64,000 nucleotides of DNA from Candidatus Delongbacteria bacterium (GTDB taxonomy: Bacteria > CAIWAD01), in the NCBI GenBank assembly GCA_020634015.1, contig JACKCN010000004.1, positions 62,001 through 126,000 of the forward strand, in the 5' to 3' direction. The first letter of the stretch is position 1, and every line of letters begins with the position of its first letter. The position numbers were made by a program, and so were the translations under genes. The notes beneath the pieces are model-generated. The model was given only the letters and a program-made list of their open reading frames with translations. It was not told where the DNA came from and ran no database searches. Of this stretch, positions 34,560 through 42,710 are shown in pieces.

Positions 34560-37125
34560 ACTTGGTCACACTCGCGGCCTTGGATTCGGTTTCCAGTTGG
34601 TTCACACGTTCTTCGCTGAAGCCCAGGCTGCGGAAGTCCAGCCAGCCTTCGCGGGAATGGCAATCATCGCAACTCAGACTGCGCTCACTGAGGGGGGCGA
34701 CCGTGTCATGGAAGTCCTTGGTGAAGGCTTCCTTGCGCTCCGGGGTCAACTCGTCGCGCACGGCAAGGTATTGTTTCGCCCGTTCGCTTCCCTGATCCTG
34801 GAACAGCGACTTGCCGTTCTGTTCAAGCACGAGGAAACTGGTGAAATTCTCCTGGGTCTGCAGCGGGTGGCGGTCCAGGCCATAGGGAGTGCCGGGGTCG
34901 CCCACCGGATCACGCCGCAGGTCAGCCCAGATCACGCGGCTCTCGCCCATTCCTTCCAGTGGACTGTGACAGACCTCGCAGGCCATGTAGCGGCTGTGCA
35001 TGTTCAGCGCGGCCCGCACGGAACGGTCCTGGGTATGGGCCAGACCGGCGTGGCACAGGGTGCATTCGCTGCGGCGCAGATCTTCATCCACATGCAGCAG
35101 AGACTGGGGCACGTGGAAATGCTCGTGCTGCCAGTCGGGATCCTCGGCGGCCACGGCCAGGGTGTAGGAAGGATCACCGGGCAGAATCCGCAGATCCTGT
35201 TTCACCACCAGCGCATCATGGTTGGGGCGGTTGGGTCCCGGGTCATTCTCGGTGCCGCGCAGGAACTTGGTGAAGCTCCAGGCCATCACCAGGCAGGAGA
35301 GCATGGTCAGTGCGACCATCGAGTAGCCCAGCACACGCAGCACGGGCTTGCGGATGCCGTCATCCTTGCGGTTGTGCGGCTTCTGATCCTCTTCCACCAG
35401 GTTGGACACCGGGCAGGCCCAGGGCATTTCGCCGGTCTCGATGAAATCGAGGACCGCACCATGCTCTTCTTCCATCTGTTCACGATCGATGCGTCCCGTG
35501 ATCCAGACTTCGCTCATCGGCCAGCGACCCGGCTTCCAGTGCACATTCCAGAAATGCCAGACCACGATGGCGCAGACGGCCAGAATGGCTTCCATCGAAT
35601 GCACCAGGCGCGCGATGTCGACAATGTACTTCGGCCCCAGATGCTCGGCCCAGAGGATCAGTCCGGTGGCACTCATCACGATGGTCCCCCAGGCGAAACT
35701 CCAGTACTCCATCTTTTCGCCGTAGTTGAAAAAGCCGAAGCGGACCGGGTCCTTGCGCAGACCCAGCAGCCAGAGGACCTGTTGCCAGGTCTGCACGATG
35801 TCCCGGGGCCGTGGCAGCAAGCCGGTGAGCAGTTCGCGTCCGCGGCGGGTCAGCAGGGTGTAGCCGATGTGGTACAGACTCACCAGCGTCATCAGCACGG
35901 CGGCGATGCGATGGCTCCAGGCGCGGATCTCCAGCAACAGGGTGCGGTCCACGGTTCCCATGGGATTGATGTACTCCACGGGCAGCCAGAGCAGCCCTCC
36001 CGTGATCGCCAGCAGGGTGAAACAGACGAACATCACGATGTGCGAGATCCGCTCGTTGCGCGTCATGCGCAGGAAGACCTTGCCGGTCTTGACCTTGCGC
36101 GCGCCTTCGGGCGGCTTGGGCAGATGAGCCTGATGACGGCGGTGCGCCAGAAGCTCCAGCAGGTTGTGCAGCAGCATGCCCCCGATTGTGCCGAAGATCA
36201 GCATGATGTAGATCCGCTTGATCCAGACCAGCAGATTGGCCTTCCAGCCTGCATACAGGTCATGCATCGAGCCTTCGGTGGCGAACGCCAGGCTGGCCCC
36301 TTCGTGACACCCCATGGTGGAACAGGTCTGTTGACGGTTTGAAGGATGGATCATCGAGGCGGGATCTTCCATCGGCAGTATGTTGTGATCCCCGTGGCAA
36401 TTGCTGCAGACCGGGCTGCGCCTGTCGCCCATCTGGTAGCCCCGGCCATGGAACGAGCGCAGGAAACTGGTGACCATGTCGTCTTCCAGCAGGGCCTGCA
36501 GGCTGTCGGGCAGCAGTTCGTTCTCCTTGTGGCAGCGCACGCAGGTCTCGTAGTTCTGCTTCTGGTGCCAGTACTCGTCGGCTCCCAGATGCAGTGACAT
36601 GTGCCGCAGACTCTGGTCCAGATCATTGAACCCGTCGTGACAGGACATGCACTTGTTCTCAACCTTCCGCAGCGCGGGAGCCAGTTCGCTCCGGTAGCTG
36701 ACGTTGGTGTGACAGTCCTTGCAGACGGGCTTGCGGTCGGCGTGCTTCGATTCGCGGTCGGCCCCGTGCACACTCTTCGCCAGTGCGTCGCCCATGGCCC
36801 GATGGCTGAAATCGTTGCCCGTGTAGGGGTCAATCAGGTGGCAGGCGATGGTGCAGGTGACCTCGGCCACCGGCCAGGTATGGGGAATCTGGTCCACGTC
36901 AGTGTGACACTGGCTGCAGGCCAGGCGCCCGTGCACCGTGTCGGCCCACTTGTCCGCGTCGATCATGAACCCGTGGACTTCACCGTCGGCGTCCATGGTG
37001 GCGAACCCCTGCAGGCCGTGGCAGGAGAGGCAGTTTTCCGGGTCCATGTTCGCTCGGGCGGTCAGCCCCAGACACAACAACAGTCCAACGATCACGACGC
37101 GGACAGGGAAAGGCAGGAGGTTCAT
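34528..37125 (-). CDS. CbcL-like membrane multiheme/b-type cytochrome (quinol oxidoreductase candidate)
   Basis: An 865-residue three-part protein. A signal peptide is followed by a periplasmic domain with CLSCH, CSQCH, CTIACH (CX3CH), CKDCH, CMSCH, CVRCH, CSNCH and CSTMGCH (CX4CH). Next is a membrane part of about six helices with conserved histidines (LLHNLLELL, ISHIVMF, WSHRIAAVL, SLYHIGY, VHSMEAI, WHFWNVHW), resembling the formate dehydrogenase/hydrogenase cytochrome b family. A C-terminal periplasmic part carries three more motifs (CTLCH, CEVCH, CDDCH). The first two parts match the layout of Geobacter CbcL, an inner-membrane menaquinol oxidase for low-potential extracellular electron transfer. 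The C-terminal heme domain is extra. Start at the ATG 37125 that opens the signal peptide. Confidence 0.87.
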   Translation of the reverse strand: MNLLPFPVRVVIVGLLLCLGLTARANMDPENCLSCHGLQGFATMDADGEVHGFMIDADKWADTVHGRLACSQCHTDVDQIPHTWPVAEVTCTIACHLIDPYTGNDFSHRAMGDALAKSVHGADRESKHADRKPVCKDCHTNVSYRSELAPALRKVENKCMSCHDGFNDLDQSLRHMSLHLGADEYWHQKQNYETCVRCHKENELLPDSLQALLEDDMVTSFLRSFHGRGYQMGDRRSPVCSNCHGDHNILPMEDPASMIHPSNRQQTCSTMGCHEGASLAFATEGSMHDLYAGWKANLLVWIKRIYIMLIFGTIGGMLLHNLLELLAHRRHQAHLPKPPEGARKVKTGKVFLRMTRNERISHIVMFVCFTLLAITGGLLWLPVEYINPMGTVDRTLLLEIRAWSHRIAAVLMTLVSLYHIGYTLLTRRGRELLTGLLPRPRDIVQTWQQVLWLLGLRKDPVRFGFFNYGEKMEYWSFAWGTIVMSATGLILWAEHLGPKYIVDIARLVHSMEAILAVCAIVVWHFWNVHWKPGRWPMSEVWITGRIDREQMEEEHGAVLDFIETGEMPWACPVSNLVEEDQKPHNRKDDGIRKPVLRVLGYSMVALTMLSCLVMAWSFTKFLRGTENDPGPNRPNHDALVVKQDLRILPGDPSYTLAVAAEDPDWQHEHFHVPQSLLHVDEDLRRSECTLCHAGLAHTQDRSVRAALNMHSRYMACEVCHSPLEGMGESRVIWADLRRDPVGDPGTPYGLDRHPLQTQENFTSFLVLEQNGKSLFQDQGSERAKQYLAVRDELTPERKEAFTKDFHDTVAPLSERSLSCDDCHSREGWLDFRSLGFSEERVNQLETESKAASVTKYESFYLPLDH

Positions 37126-37205
37126 GAGGGTCGGTCCTGGTTGCTCGCCCGGGAAGGCGATCGTGTCCGTTTGAAACACCGGGGTCCTGGGATACTGTCC
37201 CGCGC

Positions 37206-38216
37206 TCATCGACGGGCCGCGGGTCTGGGAGCCGTGGTCACCGACAGATTGTGGCAGGCCAGGCAGATCAGTTCAGCGGGAAGTCGCAGTCCGCTGGGTG
37301 GAAACTCGGCCATGGCCCCGGCCGGATCACAGGCCACCGTGGGCAGGTGGCAGGTGGTGCAGCCGATCCGGTTGCCCGTGTCGCGCGGCAGCCGGAACTG
37401 GCTGCGCTGCTCGAACTCTTCCAGTCTCGCCGGAATGGCGGAATCAACGCCCGGCGAGTCCAGCGACACACCCAGATGCTGATGCTGATGCTGGTCGGCC
37501 GCGTGGCAGCGGCCGCAAAGCGCGCGGGATTCCATGCGCAGCGCGGGTTCGCCGGGCCGTGCATCGCCCTGATGGCAGAGCGCGCACAAAGTGTCCATGC
37601 CTTCCCGCGTGAGTCGTTGCTGGCTTTCAGTCGGAAGCGGGGTGACATGCGGGCTGAGCCCCTGGAAGGCATTTTCGGTATGGCATTGGTAGCAGAAGCC
37701 CTGCTCCCGCGTGAATGGCCCCCCCCGCAGGGCGGCGCGATTGGCCCGCTGGGGGGAACAGACCTTGCCATGGCAGGTCAGGCAATCGAGGCGTCCGTTC
37801 ACCAGCGGCAGATCCACGTGGGGCAGAAATCCCTTGCCGGTTGGCAGGCTGGCGTCCACGCTGTGCACGCGCAGGGAATGGGCCCGGGCATCGTGGCAGT
37901 TCACGCAGCGTGTGCCGTCCACATTGGACATCGAGGGAAGACCCCGATCGAGGTGGCAGGCAAGGCAGGCAGAGGCGGTACCGTGAGGATCGGGGCTGCC
38001 GGGCACGGTGACACTCCGGCCATCGAACAGCGAATCGGGCATTCCCGGGGCCGACCAGTCCGCGGGGGCACCGGCGGCATCCGGACCGGCCAGGACCTGA
38101 CTGGGCGCGCTCCCCAGCCAGAGCAGGCCCAGCACCAACCACACCAGGGACAATCCGCGCGTCACCCATCCGGCAAGGCCGGGCGACACGACGTGAGGTG
38201 CGGTCGAAACGGACAT
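37206..38216 (-). CDS. Octaheme c-type cytochrome
   Basis: A 336-residue exported cytochrome: signal anchor or signal peptide at about 20-45, then eight CXXCH motifs (CLACH, CVNCH, CLTCH, CYQCH, CALCH, CGRCH, CTTCH, CLACH) separated by 15-60 residues. It lacks the lysine-type CXXCK site of nitrite reductases and no catalytic motif is seen, so an electron-carrier role is more likely than an enzyme. It lies 80 nt upstream of the CbcL-like gene and could take electrons from it across the periplasm. ATG at 38216 preceded by a G-rich stretch. Confidence 0.87.
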   Translation of the reverse strand: MSVSTAPHVVSPGLAGWVTRGLSLVWLVLGLLWLGSAPSQVLAGPDAAGAPADWSAPGMPDSLFDGRSVTVPGSPDPHGTASACLACHLDRGLPSMSNVDGTRCVNCHDARAHSLRVHSVDASLPTGKGFLPHVDLPLVNGRLDCLTCHGKVCSPQRANRAALRGGPFTREQGFCYQCHTENAFQGLSPHVTPLPTESQQRLTREGMDTLCALCHQGDARPGEPALRMESRALCGRCHAADQHQHQHLGVSLDSPGVDSAIPARLEEFEQRSQFRLPRDTGNRIGCTTCHLPTVACDPAGAMAEFPPSGLRLPAELICLACHNLSVTTAPRPAARR

Positions 38217-38259
38217 CTCAATCCCCCAGGCTGGCACTGCGAAAACGGATTGTCAGACA

Positions 38260-38294
38260 CACGGGCAGCGAACGGATACCGTCCGCTGCCCGTG
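38260..38294 (-). terminator. Strong hairpin between rhodanese and octaheme genes
   Basis: Eleven-bp perfect outer arms (38260-38270 and 38284-38294) with an inner ACGG/CCGT pair, but no T-run follows on the minus strand. It could be a weak terminator that lets part of transcription through, or an mRNA-stabilising hairpin, setting the ratio between upstream lipoproteins and downstream cytochromes. Confidence 0.5.
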
Positions 38295-38306
38295 ACACGA
38301 AGCGTC

Positions 38307-39266
38307 TCAGTTGGTCACCACGGGATAGTTGTAGTCCACGATGCCGCCAGTGCCCCAGGCATGGCCACCGAGGTTTCCATGAATCATGGAATTGGCGCCG
38401 AACTTGAGGCTGTAGGTCTCATAACCCATCACGTTCAGGTAGAAGGACATGAAACCGCTGGTCTGGCCCGTCCAGCAATAGAGCACATTCTGACCGGCGG
38501 GGTCCAGCACGCTCAGGTTCTGGTCGGCGAACAGGGTGCCCGGGCTGACCTGCAGCGCGCCGGGAATGTGACCGAAGGTGGTATAGTCGGCTTCGGACCA
38601 ATAGTTGATGACGTTGTAGCCGCTGAGGTCGGCGAACACGCTGGCGGCGGTCTTGGTCAGGAATCCACCCTGAAGCACGGCCTGCACGCGGTCGGCCAGA
38701 ATGTCGGCACCGGAGGTCTGGCTTCCGCTCAGCGCCGGGGCATCGTAGGTGGGCAGGGCGGGCGGCGCGGTGGTGACGAAATCCGCCACGTATGTGTCGG
38801 AGCAGCCACCGTCCCAGGAACCGGCGTAGGTCTGGTTCCAGGCGGACATGCCGTACTTCATGGCATAGGCGTCAGCGTAGCCGCTCATGCGCAGGGCCAT
38901 GGTGGCCCAGCTGGCGGTCTGGCCGGTGTAGCAGACCACGGCGATCGTCTTGCCGCCGGCATTGCCGGCAACGCTCAGCAGGGTGGACGGGGTGGCGTTC
39001 ACGGCACCTTCGATATGTCCGGTTCCGTAGTCGGCTGCCGAACGCATGTCGATGACATAGCGCGCGGCAAGGTTGTTGTAGACATCCGAGGCATCCTTGA
39101 TCCAGCCGCTGGCCGTCCAGTCGGCGAGATGGGCATCGGTGTACGCAGAAAGCAGGTCGAACTGGGTCTGCGCCGGATCGTTGTTGTTGTCATCATCGGA
39201 GCAGCCCGTGAACAAGCTGAGCGACGCGACCAGAGAGGCCACCACAAGGCCCTTCAACAGTTTCAT
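38307..39266 (-). CDS. Double rhodanese-domain lipoprotein
   Basis: A 319-residue lipoprotein (LFTGC, lipidated C22, then an acidic D/N run). Two rhodanese domains follow, both with an intact active-site cysteine: C112 in VCYTGQTAS and C264 in YCWTGQTSG. Tandem rhodaneses usually have only one active copy, so two is notable. Rhodaneses transfer sulfane sulfur; rhodanese-like lipoproteins are also known beside porin-cytochrome conduits in Geobacter, where their function is not settled. It lies 58 nt after the cytochrome lipoprotein gene. ATG start with a normal lipoprotein leader. Confidence 0.87.
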   Translation of the reverse strand: MKLLKGLVVASLVASLSLFTGCSDDDNNNDPAQTQFDLLSAYTDAHLADWTASGWIKDASDVYNNLAARYVIDMRSAADYGTGHIEGAVNATPSTLLSVAGNAGGKTIAVVCYTGQTASWATMALRMSGYADAYAMKYGMSAWNQTYAGSWDGGCSDTYVADFVTTAPPALPTYDAPALSGSQTSGADILADRVQAVLQGGFLTKTAASVFADLSGYNVINYWSEADYTTFGHIPGALQVSPGTLFADQNLSVLDPAGQNVLYCWTGQTSGFMSFYLNVMGYETYSLKFGANSMIHGNLGGHAWGTGGIVDYNYPVVTN

Positions 39267-39324
39267 TTGTATACCTCGTCACTGTTTGAAAAGAGTGTTT
39301 CCGCGGATTGCGGTCACATTTTTG

Positions 39325-40881
39325 TCAAGGTCTCAGCCAGCTGTCGGGCAGCCCCCGGTCAACCACGACGTTGCGGTTGGCAGCGCCTTCGGTCTGACGG
39401 GTGTTGCTGACGTGCTGACCCAGGCTGTCCACGAAGCTCTCCCAGAGGAACAGCCCACGATTCTCTTCGGCGAAAGGCCCATTGCGGTCGGAATGGCAAC
39501 TGATCCAGCAGTTGCTTGCGTCCACGGGCCCGGTGGCCGCCACCTGAGTCTGCCGCGTGATCCGCGCGATGTTGTGCGGGCTGGCGTATTCCCAGGTTTC
39601 GAAGGCGGCCCAGCTCTCAAGGCGCGGCCAGCCCCAGGGGGCATAACTGTCTTCGCTGATGGGCACATGCCGCACCACCACATAGGATTCCTCGCTGGAG
39701 GGATGCGTGCTCCAGTTGCCGCTGTTGCGTCCGATGCGGAAACTGGGGAACTCGGCATAGCCCTGGGGATCGTCGCTGCTCCAGACACCGCCGGTGTGGC
39801 AGTTGATGCAACTGGTGTAGGGCTGACTGTGGCACACGTTGCAGGAGAGGCCCATTTCGGCTCCACTGCCCTGCCAGTGCGTGTCGTGGTAGATGTTGCG
39901 GTCCGCACTCTGGCTGTGGCAGCGGGTGCAGGTGGGCAGGCCCTCGACCTCGTAGCGACTGGTGTAGTCGGTACGGCCGTCGCCGTGCATGTTCTCCTGG
40001 TGGCAGAACAGACAGTCGAAGCCCAGCTGCTGATGCACGTCCGGCTGATTGCCTTCCATGTGGCCGCTGTAGTCATTGCCCACGCGGGAACCGTGGCAGG
40101 CCGTGCAGTTGTTCTCCTGGTCGGGCGTGCGCTGGAAGCGATGGCCGTCCAGAAATCCGCCCTTGACGCTCAGTGGGCGCGAGATGTGACACTGACCGCA
40201 GCTCGCATGGCAGGAGGTGCATTCGGCAGAATAGGCTTCCTTCAGCTCGGCCGGACAGGCTTCGAAGGAGGGATATCCGGCGCGCAGGGCCACCTTGTGC
40301 TTCTCGCCCCAGAGATTGTTGTGCAGACTGCTGGCCGCCTTCTCCACGTGGTCGGCATGGCAGGAAGCCCCATTGCAATTCAGTTCGGGCAGCATACTGG
40401 GATCGCGCAGCATGGCGTGGTCGTCCACCTGAGTGCGATCGGGTGTGCCTGTGGCCGTATAGGTGATGTCAGCTTCGTGGGCTTCCATCATGGCGGTGAA
40501 GAGATCGTTGATGTTCTCGCTGCGGGCCACCACCGGGTCGGTTCCCCCGTGACATCCCACGCAGCCCACCCGCGAATGCACCGGCTCGATGGCCGCGAAT
40601 CCGTCGGGGTGATCCATGTATACTTTTTCCCAGGACTCCAACTGAGCCACGGTACCGCCTCAGCCACCGCCCGAACTTTCCTCCACTTCCTCGACGGCCA
40701 GCCTCTGCAGCCAGGAGCGCGTGGAATGGCAACTCTCGCAGGAAACCAGCACCTCGTCGCCACTCAACGATCCGCTTGTACTGGGCTGGATGCGCTCGCA
40801 GGCTCCCAGCAACAGACCGGCAAGCAGAAAGCCGGGCAGGAGGAAGCGTTTCCAGCGTGACGATGACGCATGTCGGGTCAT
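39325..40881 (-). CDS. Multiheme cytochrome lipoprotein interrupted by an in-frame TGA
   Basis: A single frame of 518 codons is broken by one TGA at codon 74 (40660-40662). Before it are a lipoprotein leader (LLLGAC, C28) and the motif CESCH (48-52). After it, in the same frame, are eight CXXCH motifs (CVGCH, CTSCH, CGQCH, CTACH, CLFCH, CTRCH, CNVCH, CINCH) plus CNGASCH (CX4CH) and CWISCH (CX3CH). The TGA lies in a glycine-rich linker (SSGGG, stop, GGTVAQ). The downstream part has a possible GTG start at 40650 but no signal peptide, so on its own it could not be exported and loaded with heme. I therefore annotate one protein. The TGA may encode selenocysteine, be read through, or be a nonsense mutation or sequence error. 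It is the first gene of the cytochrome cluster and probably the outermost, lipid-anchored cytochrome. Confidence 0.72.
40629..40662 (-). other. In-frame TGA with possible downstream stem-loop
   Basis: The TGA at 40660-40662 is followed 13 nt later on the minus strand by CTCAG (40646-40642), an 8-nt loop containing GG, and CTGGG (40633-40629). A short hairpin with a G-containing loop about 11-14 nt after TGA is the rough layout of bacterial SECIS elements, but the stem is short and includes one G-U pair. Weak support for selenocysteine. Confidence 0.3.
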
Positions 40882-40956
40882 GGGGCAATCCTTCAGTTCA
40901 ACAAGGTGCCGTTCGACGGAACGGAATCAGATTAGCCATCCGACCAAGGCTCTTTC

Positions 40957-40970
40957 TTGATTCAAGTCAA
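40957..40970. promoter_or_regulatory. FNR-like dyad, cytochrome side
   Basis: TTGAT-TCAA-GTCAA followed by ACAAT. The centre is about 82 nt upstream of the cytochrome lipoprotein start at 40881. It has the same half-sites and flank (GTCAAACAAT) as the site at 62282. Confidence 0.5.
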
Positions 40971-41125
40971 ACAATTTGCGCCCACCCCGAACTTTTCCTG
41001 CTTTGAAGGGCCTCGCAAGTCCTTGTGGTACCCGTTCAGGAAAAACGTGTCGGGATGTGTGTGTCACGGTTGGCAAACTCGTGGGATGTTCAGGCACGCT
41101 CTGCCAAGCAGTGTCAGATCGCAAC

Positions 41126-41139
41126 CTGACTTTGGTCAA
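41126..41139. promoter_or_regulatory. FNR-like dyad, nuo side
   Basis: CTGAC-TTTG-GTCAA, centred about 77 nt upstream of the nuoA start codon. One half-site matches the other copies exactly, the other has C at the first and last positions. Confidence 0.45.
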
Positions 41140-41209
41140 GAAAGGGCCAGATCATGCTACCTATGCTGGGGCTTCGCATCTGGCTTGGTGTCCGTCAGGA
41201 GAGTCTTCC

Positions 41210-41560
41210 ATGAGTTACCTGGTGCTGCTGCTCTTCGCCGGTCTGGCTTTCGGCCTGGTCGCGGTGGGCCTGCTGATTTCCCGCCTGCTGGCCCCGCGCA
41301 CTCCCGGTGAGGTCAAGGGGCGTGCCTACGAATGTGGCGAAACGACCATCGGCGGCAGCCGCCTGCAGTTCAATGCCGGCTTCTACCTGATCGGGCTGCT
41401 GTTTCTGGTGTTCGATGTGGAAGCGGCCTTCCTCTTCCCATGGGCCCTGGTGATCCGAGAACTGGGCATGGCCGGACTGATCGAGGTGGTGCTGTTCGTG
41501 GCCCTGCTGCTGGTGGCGTTGGTCTATGCCTGGAAACGGGGGGTGATGCAATGGGTGTGA
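41210..41560 (+). CDS. nuoA: NADH-quinone oxidoreductase subunit A
   Basis: A 116-residue membrane subunit with three transmembrane helices and the conserved loop YECGE...GGSRLQFNAGFY and FDVEAAFLFPWA. It starts at the ATG 41210 with CAGGAGAG about 7 nt upstream; the longer open frame before it runs through the control region. First gene of an 11-gene complex I operon; the end overlaps nuoB by 10 nt. Confidence 0.96.
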   Translation: MSYLVLLLFAGLAFGLVAVGLLISRLLAPRTPGEVKGRAYECGETTIGGSRLQFNAGFYLIGLLFLVFDVEAAFLFPWALVIRELGMAGLIEVVLFVALLLVALVYAWKRGVMQWV

Positions 41561-42237
41561 GTCCCGATCCGGAACTGGCCCAGAATGTGCTTCTGACCCG
41601 CCTGGAAGACGTGATCGCCTGGGCGCGTTCCAACAGCCTCTGGCCCCTGACCTTCGGCACCAGCTGCTGCGCCATTGAAATGATGATGGCCGCCGGTGCC
41701 TCGCACAATGACCTGGCCCGCTTCGGCGCCGAAGTCACCCGGCCTTCTCCGCGTCAGGCCGACCTGCTGATTCTGGCGGGCACCATCGTCAAGCGCATGG
41801 CTCCGCGTCTGCGCACGCTCTACGAGCAGATGGCCGAACCGCGTTACGTGATCGCCACGGGCTCCTGCACCATTTCGGGCGGGCCCTTCGTGTATCACTC
41901 GTACTCCAGCCTGCGCGGCGTGGATGACATCATTCCCGTGGACGTCTACGTTCCCGGCTGCCCCCCGCGCCCCGAAGGGCTGTTCTACGGCATTCTGACC
42001 CTGCAGAAACTGATTCGCGAACGCACGGGCTGGAAACACTCCGAGCGGCGCCATGCTCCCGTGATGGCCGCCCTGCCTCCGGGCATCGGGGTGGACGACA
42101 TCCGGGCGGAACTCTGCGGCCCGCTGGTGGCCGAAAATCGCGTGGACCTGGCTGACCCCTTCGCCGACCGTGTGGCCAGGCCGGGTGACCAGGGCCGATA
42201 CCACCCGGACCCTCCAGCCAGGGAGACTCCACAATGA
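41551..42237 (+). CDS. nuoB: NADH-quinone oxidoreductase subunit B
   Basis: A 228-residue subunit holding iron-sulfur cluster N2, the last cluster before quinone. The ligands C39, C40 (TSCCAIEMM), C106 (ATGSCTISGG) and C137 (VPGCPPRPEG) are all present. The C-terminal about 60 residues beyond the core domain are longer than in the E. coli protein and have no clear motif. The ATG at 41551 overlaps the end of nuoA; the stop overlaps nuoC as ATGA. Confidence 0.96.
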   Translation: MGVSPDPELAQNVLLTRLEDVIAWARSNSLWPLTFGTSCCAIEMMMAAGASHNDLARFGAEVTRPSPRQADLLILAGTIVKRMAPRLRTLYEQMAEPRYVIATGSCTISGGPFVYHSYSSLRGVDDIIPVDVYVPGCPPRPEGLFYGILTLQKLIRERTGWKHSERRHAPVMAALPPGIGVDDIRAELCGPLVAENRVDLADPFADRVARPGDQGRYHPDPPARETPQ

Positions 42238-42710
42238 GCCCCGCGGACCTGCGCAGTCGCCTGGAAGCCCTGCTGCCAGGACTGGAATTTCTTGAGGCCA
42301 GCGACCGCCTCTGTCTGACACTGCCGGCAGAGCGCCTGCTGGACGTGGCCGCTCTGCTGCGGCGGACGCCCGAGCTGGCCTTCGACCTGCTCAGCGACCA
42401 CTGCGCCGTGGACCGGCCTGCCGAGCAGCAGATCGAGCTGCTCTGGCAACTGGACTCCACGTCTCACAACCATTGCCTGGCTCTGAGCGTGACACTGCCC
42501 CGCGAGAACCCGGTCAGCCCCAGCCTGCATACCATCTGGACCAATGCCCTCTGGCAGGAACGCGAAGTCTACGACCTGTTCGGTGTGCTGTACGACAACC
42601 ACCCGGATCTGCGCCGCCTGTTCCTCGAGGACGACTGGAAGGGCTGGCCGCTGCGCAAGGACTACGAGGACGATTTCATGATCACCGAACCCGGTGGAGG
42701 CCGGCGATGA
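42234..42710 (+). CDS. nuoC: NADH-quinone oxidoreductase subunit C
   Basis: A 158-residue peripheral-arm subunit (30-kDa family). The signature region WQEREVYDLFGVLYDNHPDLRRLFLEDDW near residues 106-137 is clear, and the protein ends soon after with a short tail. It is a separate gene, not fused to nuoD as in E. coli. ATGA overlaps at both ends; GGGAG upstream. Confidence 0.95.
   Translation: MSPADLRSRLEALLPGLEFLEASDRLCLTLPAERLLDVAALLRRTPELAFDLLSDHCAVDRPAEQQIELLWQLDSTSHNHCLALSVTLPRENPVSPSLHTIWTNALWQEREVYDLFGVLYDNHPDLRRLFLEDDWKGWPLRKDYEDDFMITEPGGGRR

Larger units (their letters stand above)
40882..41209. promoter_or_regulatory. Divergent control region between cytochrome cluster and nuo operon
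   Basis: A 328-nt gene-free stretch between two divergent operons. It is less GC-rich than its flanks and carries two FNR-like dyads, one on the cytochrome side (40957-40970) and one on the nuo side (41126-41139). I do not see confident -35/-10 boxes. Open frames crossing it have no coding character. Confidence 0.6.

Noticed and set aside
37206..38216. Octaheme nitrite or tetrathionate reductase
   Set aside because: No CXXCK active-site heme or other catalytic motif visible; spacing looks like a carrier cytochrome.
39267..39324. Sigma-70 promoter upstream of the rhodanese gene, from a TTGACA on the minus strand
   Set aside because: No acceptable -10 box at 16-18 nt spacing.
39325..40650. 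Separate cytochrome gene starting at GTG 40650 after the TGA
   Set aside because: A GAGG lies 7 nt upstream, but the product would lack a signal peptide and could not receive c-type hemes; the same frame continues to a lipoprotein leader upstream.
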